Below, piece by piece: positions 58,390 through 64,000 of a stretch of DNA of 64,000 nt. Within the stretch, counting starts at the first letter, position 1. Each line of letters starts with the position of its first letter. Made by a program: the position numbers and the translations under genes. The notes beneath the pieces were generated by a model, which saw nothing but the letters and a program-made list of their open reading frames with translations, did no database searches and was not told the origin of the DNA. The stretch spans positions 8,494,001 through 8,558,000 of the forward strand of contig JAMPIQ010000002.1 in NCBI GenBank assembly GCA_024699855.1, read 5' to 3'. The DNA is from Aphelenchoides besseyi. Taxonomy: Eukaryota; Nematoda; Chromadorea; Rhabditida; Aphelenchoididae.

Positions 58390-58999
58390 CGCGACTCGAT
58401 GAGCTGATCATCGTTGTGTAAGTCGTTTTTGCCGCAACTCGGATATGGCCAAAAACACTAAAATTGTGACAGTCGTAGTATCGATCATGCTGATTATCGT
58501 GTTAAAGTCCGTTTATTTTTATCTGACTTTATTATGGAGATTGCAGGTTCAATTCTCTCTGTTGTCGAATGCAAGTGGCTGTTTTGTATCCGCAAAGCAA
58601 AAAGGAAAAGAGTGAATAGTAAGTGACTACAAGGGATTCAATCGATTTTTTCCTACTTTTTGGAGTCGTTTTGGTAGAAGGCAGAATTTGAAAGTGGCAA
58701 TCAAAGAAATCGAACTTGCAACCTCCAAAAGAGAGTTTTGCAAGCAGATCGCTTACTCACTCGACTATTGCAGCTCACACGTCCAAAGGAAGACCACAAC
58801 TGGGAATGAATTTTGGCCAAATAAAACGGCCAATATCTCCATAATGAATTCAGATCAAAATAAACGGACTTCAACACGATAATCAGCATGATCGATACTA
58901 CGACTGTCACAATTTTAGTGTTTTTGGCCAAAATCTCGGCCAATTCTGCGATTGGGCAAAAATGACTTATACAGTAATGCTCAGCTCATCGAGACGCGT
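58390..58999. repeat. 610-bp inverted repeat with arms of about 160 bp
   Basis: Left arm 58390-58546 and right arm 58836-58999 are inverted copies; ends read CTCGATGAGCTGA. The inner parts of the arms share a nearly identical run of more than 60 bp that begins GGCCAAAAACACTAAAATTG; the outer parts have diverged. A 290-bp spacer separates them. No clear TA or other target duplication was found. It could fold into a long hairpin in RNA, and may be a MITE or an inverted duplication of a small gene. Confidence 0.75.
58445..58615 (+). CDS. Possible small membrane peptide within inverted repeat
   Basis: The left arm contains a 56-codon ATG frame: MAKNTKIVTVVVSIMLIIVL, KSVYFYLTLLWRLQVQFSLL and a basic tail ending AKQKGKE. 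It would be a single-pass membrane peptide with a Lys-rich start. The inverted copy keeps the same frame on the minus strand (58943-58701) with TTG in place of ATG. Coding is unproven. Confidence 0.25.
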   Translation: MAKNTKIVTVVVSIMLIIVLKSVYFYLTLLWRLQVQFSLLSNASGCFVSAKQKGKE

Positions 59000-59366
59000 C
59001 GATCGGTACCAACGTAGTCAAATTACAGTGGGTACTGATAACAAAAAGCAAATGGTCGTAATTGAATGATTATTATTAATTGGAAACTGGAAATGATCGA
59101 TGAAATCGCTGAACTGCTATCAGTCTTGAAAAATGACAACCAGTATCCTCATTTCAAAGCCGGGTTTTGTTTTGGACACAATAAGTAAAAAAATGTTTAT
59201 TATTTACATACAACAAATACTGATGATCTTATTGTCACCTCTAATAACGATAATAAATTGATGCGTAGGGTTTACATACAAATAACGGGATATCAATTCG
59301 ATTTGTGCAGACAGCTCTACGAGACTTGTATAGTGGACAATAGATGCTTGGCTTCATGTGCTGTTT
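59000..59366. other. Intergenic 3' of cereblon homologue
   Basis: AT-rich sequence with several ATAAT and AATAAA-like signals (59172-59260); likely the 3' UTR of the minus-strand cereblon gene. No other feature. Confidence 0.4.
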
Positions 59367-60860
59367 TCATGTCTCTTCAGAGAAATCGTTTGGTATTTCC
59401 AGACATCGAAGAACTGCATAGAAGGTGCTTGGTAATTTGTTTTCAGCTTGAAATTTCCAACCAACTAAAATAGAATTTTAAATGGATTCCTTTTCAAAGA
59501 AACACCGACCATGTGCATCGCAATCTTTGCACACTATGATCGTCCAAGCGTAACCTTCAAACCAAGAATATTCGGAAGAGGGATTCGAAATCGCTTTGAT
59601 GTTCTGTACTTTGAATACGGTGAAGAAATCATGGTGGTACCCAGCTAAATCCAACACAATCGGTTCCTTTGTTCTTTCACTCACACTCATTTACAAAGCA
59701 ACTGCTCAAAGACTCGGACATAAAATTGAACAAGTGCAGCACGTTGATTTTCGGTGATCCACCTAAAAAATTGTTGTTTTATCTCGAAAGCTGCAGTGGA
59801 ATGCAAAATCTTACATTTACAATTCAACTTCTTCAAACGCGAAAGCCATTGACATTCGAGTTGCAAACGAAGATCTACGTTATCAATTCGAAGAAGCTCG
59901 AGTTTACGTTTGTCGTTGATGGGAATTGAAAGAGCTGCCCAATAGCTGAAGAAACTCAGACCCTGAAGTGTGTTTACTTACTTGTATCCTCAATTTTACG
60001 TACTTTTTCTAGTGCATTTTGAACACGTTCCTCGCGTAAAAACAATTTCAACCACTCTATTAATCTCCTAACTATCTTCTCCTAAATTCTTCAATTCGTT
60101 ACATTTATATTCTGTTTCTCACAGTTGTTCTCATTTCAATGGATTTGATTGAAAGTCCGGTCAAACTCCAACAATAACGCTGGCGCTGTAATTTCACGCA
60201 TAACATCCATCTGGTAATTCCCGACTTACAATTCCTTCCGGAAGTCGATTGAATGCACACGAAGGCTCGAAATAGAACGGCTGAAGAGTGTACTCGTTCA
60301 ATACTTCAACTTGCACTGATGGTAAGATTAGAATCGCAGAGAAAAGGCCGCCGGTTTCAATGAGCGATTGATTGAATTCGGTGATCAGTCGAAATCGTTG
60401 TGTCCCAATGCCAACAAACGTGAATCCCGTGGGTTTAACTGTAAATTTTTTTATCTAAACAGCAGCTATAAAATGTAATGAACACTGGATTTACTCCAAT
60501 TAAAACTCCCGTATCACACAGCAAACGCACGTTGTCGTCAGTTTCAGTGCTGGTCGACAGAATTCCAACAAACGGGAACTTGTCTTCTAATGCTTTTTTA
60601 ATGTAGTTTGCTTCAATGCCAAGTGAGTTTATTGGAACTATTTGGTTGGGCAGAACCACTGTGGAGCTCAGAAAGACGGGAATCTTTAAACGTGTTCCGG
60701 GTTCGGGCTCAACAAATGGAGCCGATGTGAGGGTTTCAAACTCAAAATCATCGTCCGTGTTGTTCAGATAATTGTGTTCATTCTGACGTTGATTGTATTC
60801 AACTAGGAACACTTCAGGTCCGCTGTCGTATGTTTCCTCCTCACTTACTGACTCCGACAT
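59367..60860 (-). CDS. crbn: Cereblon homologue (CRL4 E3 ligase substrate receptor)
   Basis: Substrate receptor of CUL4-DDB1 ubiquitin ligases; the CULT domain binds C-terminal cyclic imides and thalidomide-type drugs. The acidic start MSESVSEEETYDSGPEVFLV leads into a LON domain (IPVFLSSTVVLPNQIVPINS, FPFVGILSTSTETDD, TVKPTGFTFVGIGTQRFRLI). A helical DDB1-binding section follows (RRLIEWLKLFLREERVQNAL, FFSYWAALSIPINDKRKLEL, RIDNVDLRLQLECQW). The CULT domain holds the zinc cysteines (LNCKCGSP and VCKDCDAH) and all three cage tryptophans: SSEYSWFEGYAWTII and HVGWKFQAENK. The third Trp appears only after removing a 45-nt intron (about 59460-59508); reading through gives a false early stop. About eight exons, mostly 40-nt introns. 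The first zinc pair reads CxC instead of CxxC in my model. Stop complement of 59367-59369. Confidence 0.85.
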
Positions 60861-60904
60861 CTTCAGTCAATAAGCAGAGCTTGTTCTAAAATTAATTAAT
60901 TGTA

Positions 60905-61557
60905 CAGGGTGTCCCAGCTGAAATCCTTATTTTTACAGGCTTATAACTTTTTTATGTGCGAACCGATTTTATGAAACTTTTTGTTGAATAGCCTGAAGTT
61001 GGCATTTTTGTTTCATATCAAATTGGATACAAATTTCTCAACGCAAGTCATCGATGAAAGCTAATTTCTGAAATGTGCGCTTTTTTCACTTGCGTTCTCT
61101 CTTTCATTTTTTCAACTTAAAATTTCTCATGGGGTTTGGTTGGCTAAAATCAAAAATCTGAAAAAAATCAAAAAGTTCATCGGTTCAGGGCGAAAAGTTC
61201 GTTTGATCGGATACAGAAGCGTGCCAACTCAATCCAAAATAGCGGCGGAATTGACGTTGAACGGACGTTGCACTTCCAGTATTGGCGAACACCAGAACAC
61301 AGTACCGCCTTTTCTTGAGCAGACCAAACCATGAGAAATTTTAAGTTGAAAAAATGAAAGAGAGAACGCAAGTGAAAAAAAGCGCACATTTCAGAAATTA
61401 GCTTTCATCGATGACTTGCGTTGAGAAATTTGTATCCAATTTGATATGAAACAAAAATGCCAACTTCAGGCTATTCAACAAAAAGTTTCATAAAATCGGC
61501 TCACACATAAAAAAGTTATAAGCCTGTAAAAATAAGGATTTCAGCTGGGACACCCTG
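60905..61557. mobile_element. Fold-back DNA transposon with 239-bp inverted arms
   Basis: Bounded by TA on each side (60903-60904 and 61558-61559). The arms, 60905-61143 and 61319-61557, are almost perfect inverted copies and begin CAGGGTGTCCCAGCTGAAAT, a Tc1/mariner-like terminus. The 175-bp centre carries part of an open frame (IKKFIGSGRKVRLIGYRSVP, TQSKIAAELTLNG) that looks like a fragment of a transposase helix-turn-helix linker. No catalytic domain remains, so it would need a partner transposase. High arm identity suggests a fairly recent insertion or gene conversion. Confidence 0.88.
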
Positions 61558-61559
61558 TA

Positions 61560-62396
61560 ATGTTAGCAAAGACGATGAGAAAAAACGCTTAGCGAGTTTA
61601 TTTGAGTGGAAAAACTTGTTGCTAAAAAGTTTCTGCGCTAGAAAACCGCGACCAGGGAGCACGTGGGCACATTTTCTTAGGTTCTTTGTTGTAATCGTTA
61701 AATGAAACTCTGTTGTATCCAAGTGATAACAGAATCAATCCAATCGACGGAAGTAAATGTTGAACAGCTTCTGTGTTGCTAACGTTATAATCATTTAAAC
61801 AATCGATAACAAAATACGTAATCACAACACTTTTAACATAAACAGAGAAATGTCCCTGGTGTATACGCACTGAGAGTTTTCCAAGATTCAACCGTAGGTT
61901 ATTAGGGCATCACAGGATTGTAGATTTGTGTGTCCGAGATCACAGTTTTTGACAACCTTGTTCATGTTTTGACTTTATTCAATCATGTTAGAGGAAAAGA
62001 TTTGCATAGCCAATACAAACATTTCACGGGGAATTCCGTTGGCCTATTAGATATGAACGAAGGCGGGCAATCGATCGTTGCCGCCAACTATAAACATATT
62101 GACCCAAAGCGCAACGTTAAGTTCAACAGCGAATTTTAGCTTGTAGGATTACAAACGCCAACTTCGCTTTTAGTCGATAACGTGTTTGTATTTTTACGAC
62201 GTTTGTCCTTCCAACATCCTTTGATTCGTTGGATTTCTATTGTTGAAAGTAATTCGATAAACGACTTTTGCATAGTGTTTTGTTGAACAAAATCCAATTC
62301 TTTGAACAGCAAGATTCTCATCTTAAACATTTCGTTTGTCGCTAAAATTTTTGCTTTTAGGTGCTGATGGGCAATTGAGCGCTCGTTGATATCGAT
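61560..62396. other. Intergenic, no supported gene
   Basis: Contains a minus-strand frame without ATG (61622-61830) ending MCPRAPWSRFSSAETF after a hydrophobic stretch (LLPSIGLILLSLGYN), possibly a 3' exon of a small membrane protein, and a plus-strand non-ATG frame at 61930-62139. Neither could be joined to other exons. A TTGCTTTTAG acceptor at about 62351-62360 precedes the next gene. Confidence 0.4.
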
Positions 62397-62835
62397 ATGG
62401 ATGCTATGACTAAAAAACCCAACCCGGTAGGTTGATTTATTTTTTGATGTTTTACAACGATTTCAGCAAGAAACTGTTCTAGTTGATCTCGTTTGCTGGC
62501 GCTTAAGGTTAATCAAATTGTCCGTTGGTTCACAATCCTCTGTAATTTTTCCTGGTATTTCACTGAGCGTCGAAGGTCAACGATTAGATACTGGTAGCCA
62601 CTGGTCATCTGCTGAAATTGTGGAACGATTAGATTCTCAACATATTCGAACACGAACTACGATCTATCATCTACTAGGGGAAATGCACGCCCCAATTAGT
62701 AAAAAACGTTCGAACGTTTCTTTACATCTTTTAGTTCTCTCTTTTATAGCTTTTGATTCACACTTGACCAGACACTTCGCCTCCGGTATTCCCGAAAATT
62801 GGCAGGAGCTTTTGTCGTCGTTTCTCAAGCAGTGA
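62397..62835 (+). CDS. Small unrecognised protein, first of a possible two-gene operon
   Basis: Three exons: 62397-62428, about 62467-62698 and about 62745-62835, giving about 115 residues. The first intron removes in-frame stops, and the second (GTAAAAAACG to TTTTATAG) joins HAPI to TFDSHLTRHFASGIPENW. Sequence: MDAMTKKPNPQETVLVDLVC, GSQSSVIFPGISLSVEGQRL, HWSSAEIVERLDSQHIRTRT, TIYHLLGEM, ending WQELLSSFLKQ. The body looks like a compact alpha/beta or helical protein; the size fits a small subunit of a larger complex. I recognise no family. The stop at 62835 is 111 nt before the ATG of the methyltransferase, with a TTGTTTGTAG acceptor between them, the layout of nematode operons. Confidence 0.65.
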
Positions 62836-62866
62836 GTTGACATCTCTTCTTCATGTTATTGGGTTG

Positions 62867-62871
62867 TTTGT
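62867..62871 (+). promoter_or_regulatory. Candidate trans-splice acceptor upstream of SUV39 gene
   Basis: TTGTTTGTAG precedes the 5' UTR of the methyltransferase, about 35 bp after the upstream stop codon. In nematodes such a site marks SL trans-splicing of a downstream operon gene. Inferred from position and consensus only. Confidence 0.35.
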
Positions 62872-62946
62872 AGTTATCCTAAATCAAAAGTCAAAGAACA
62901 AAGCTCTCGCACAAACCCAAAACAAAAATCATCAAGAAATCGCAAT

Positions 62947-64000
62947 ATGGACGTCCATGAAAACCACGATCAACAGAATTCTGTTGGTTCGTCAAATGCT
63001 ACGAACAATTCCGAACAATCGAATCAAAAGCGCAATCAGAAGGCTACGAAACGAAAACGGACGAAAGAGTCAGAGAGCGATTCGAATACTTATGACGTTG
63101 AACGTATTTTGAATACCTACTCAAATGAATGTGGCAAACGGTATCTGATCAAATGGAAAAACTATTCGTATCAAGAGTAAGTAATTTGATTGCCCAATCG
63201 ATCTTTGATGTATGTTTGTAGTTCTACGTGGGAAAGATTTGAGAACATGGATTGCGAGAAATCAGTGAGCGAAATCGAAATCAGATTGTAAAAGAACTCG
63301 TGATTTAGCTCTCAGATTTTCGCTATCGACTTTCTGTTGTCAAGAGGATTCGCGCCATGTGCAAACCCGAAGAATCGGTCAAATATCCGTATGAAGCAAA
63401 TCGCGAAGCACGAATCGATCGTTTGCTTTATTTGGCTAATTGGGAAGATCAACTGAATCTTGAATGTGAGAAAGCAGGAGTGGCACCTATTTTTGTGGAA
63501 AATTGGACAGTCGATTCAAAGGAACCTCATAAAAACTTTAAGTTTATTCAACGTAAGATTTTTTAAGTTCTCAAAAGGCAGTGGAATTTAGAAAACATTA
63601 TTGGCAAAGAAGCATTTGATGACTTCGACTACGCACCAATGCAAAGGCCGAATACGTGCGACTGCAAAGGCCAATGTGGTCCAAAAAGCAATTGTTGCCA
63701 CACGGTAGGAATACGTCTATAAACCTTAATTATATTCGTTTTCAGCTTTTTGACGAACAATACGGATACAAAGATCGTCGTTTGGACAACGACCGTGGAA
63801 CGGTTGTCGAATGCACAGATCAATGCGGTTGTTCGCTTTCTTGTCCAAATCGCATTGTACAAGTACGTGACAACAAGAAGACGAGCAATGACCACTGATA
63901 TTTAGCGTGGTCGACAGGTTCCCATTGTACTCTTCAGAACAATCGATCGTGGATGGTCAATTCGAGCGGCTACTTTCATTAAACGGTAAAAATCATTAGT
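62947..64000 (+). CDS. Histone H3K9 methyltransferase, SUV39 type (N-terminal part, truncated by window)
   Basis: Chromodomain plus pre-SET/SET lysine methyltransferase that builds H3K9me heterochromatin. A basic, Asn/Gln-rich start (MDVHENHDQQNSVGSSNATN) with a KRKRTKE nuclear signal leads to the chromodomain at 63106-63260: TYDVERILNTYSNECGKRYL, IKWKNYSYQDSTWERFENMD, with the Tyr and Trp cage residues in place. A linker contains YLANWEDQLNLECEKAGVAP. The pre-SET zinc cluster starts at about 63590: NTCDCKGQCGPKSNCCHT, then GTVVECTDQCGCSLSCPNRI, and the SET entry RGRQVPIVLFRTIDRGWSIR. The arrangement is that of SUV39H1/Clr4. The window ends inside the gene after TFIKR, a few bases into an intron, so the catalytic SET core is not seen. 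Confidence 0.9.

Noticed and set aside
58701..58943. 80-codon minus-strand gene in the right arm of the inverted repeat
   Set aside because: It begins with TTG, not ATG, and its middle is unrelated spacer sequence; treated as part of the repeat.
59478..59510. Cereblon lacking its third cage tryptophan and ending FFEKESI
   Set aside because: This is intron read-through; splicing to the acceptor at about 59459 gives HVGWKF and a normal C-terminus.
20000..64000. CRISPR array, bacterial operon, phage or integron signals
   Set aside because: None seen; gene structure is eukaryotic throughout.

Overview
The window is nuclear DNA from a nematode. The evidence is dense, intron-rich genes on both strands, introns of about 38-50 nt ending in TTTCAG or TTTTAG, splice-acceptor-like sites just before many start codons (as expected for trans-spliced messages), and nematode families: an Srh/Str-type chemoreceptor, a divergent nuclear hormone receptor, a sigma-like GST and small secreted worm proteins. 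There are no bacterial operons, CRISPR arrays or rRNA. I cannot name the species.

Layout. 0-6 kb: 5' part of seryl-tRNA synthetase (minus), two unrecognised plus-strand genes and a small secreted protein. 6.7-17.8 kb: one very large minus-strand gene for the inositol 1,4,5-trisphosphate receptor. 20-22.7 kb: a NAK-family kinase (SEL-5/AAK1 type), convergent with a chemoreceptor at 22.8-24 kb. 26-29.2 kb: a four-pass LAPTM-like membrane protein and an NPY/FMRFamide-type neuropeptide receptor. 31.7-35.6 kb: two doubtful small genes, a TGN38-like trans-Golgi protein and the farnesyl/geranylgeranyltransferase alpha subunit. 36-42.4 kb: a nucleoredoxin-like thioredoxin, an Integrator subunit 13/Asunder homologue, a nuclear receptor with a 9-nt micro-exon and a GST. 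43.9-45.5 kb: the SWI/SNF subunit BAF60. 45.5-51.5 kb: repeat-rich interval with a mariner-like remnant, small orphan genes and a D-amino-acid/D-aspartate oxidase. 51.6-58 kb: a NIPA magnesium transporter, a REEP protein, two secreted proteins (one built of about ten [F/L/W]GQ repeats) and phytanoyl-CoA dioxygenase. 58.4-61.6 kb: an inverted repeat, a cereblon homologue and a second, fold-back DNA transposon. 62.4-64 kb: a small unknown gene followed after about 110 bp by a chromodomain H3K9 methyltransferase (SUV39 type) that runs off the window.

Most genes are single-copy housekeeping or signalling genes with no shared pathway; neighbours look independent. The accessory material is the transposon-derived inverted repeats and the orphan ORFs around 46-51 kb and 58-62 kb. 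I saw no clear new multi-gene system. The most unusual signals are the 9-nt coding micro-exon in the nuclear receptor, the GST intron that keeps frame only with a non-canonical splice site, the FGQ-repeat secreted protein, and the inverted repeats. All gene models were spliced by eye from GT-AG sites and conserved residues.
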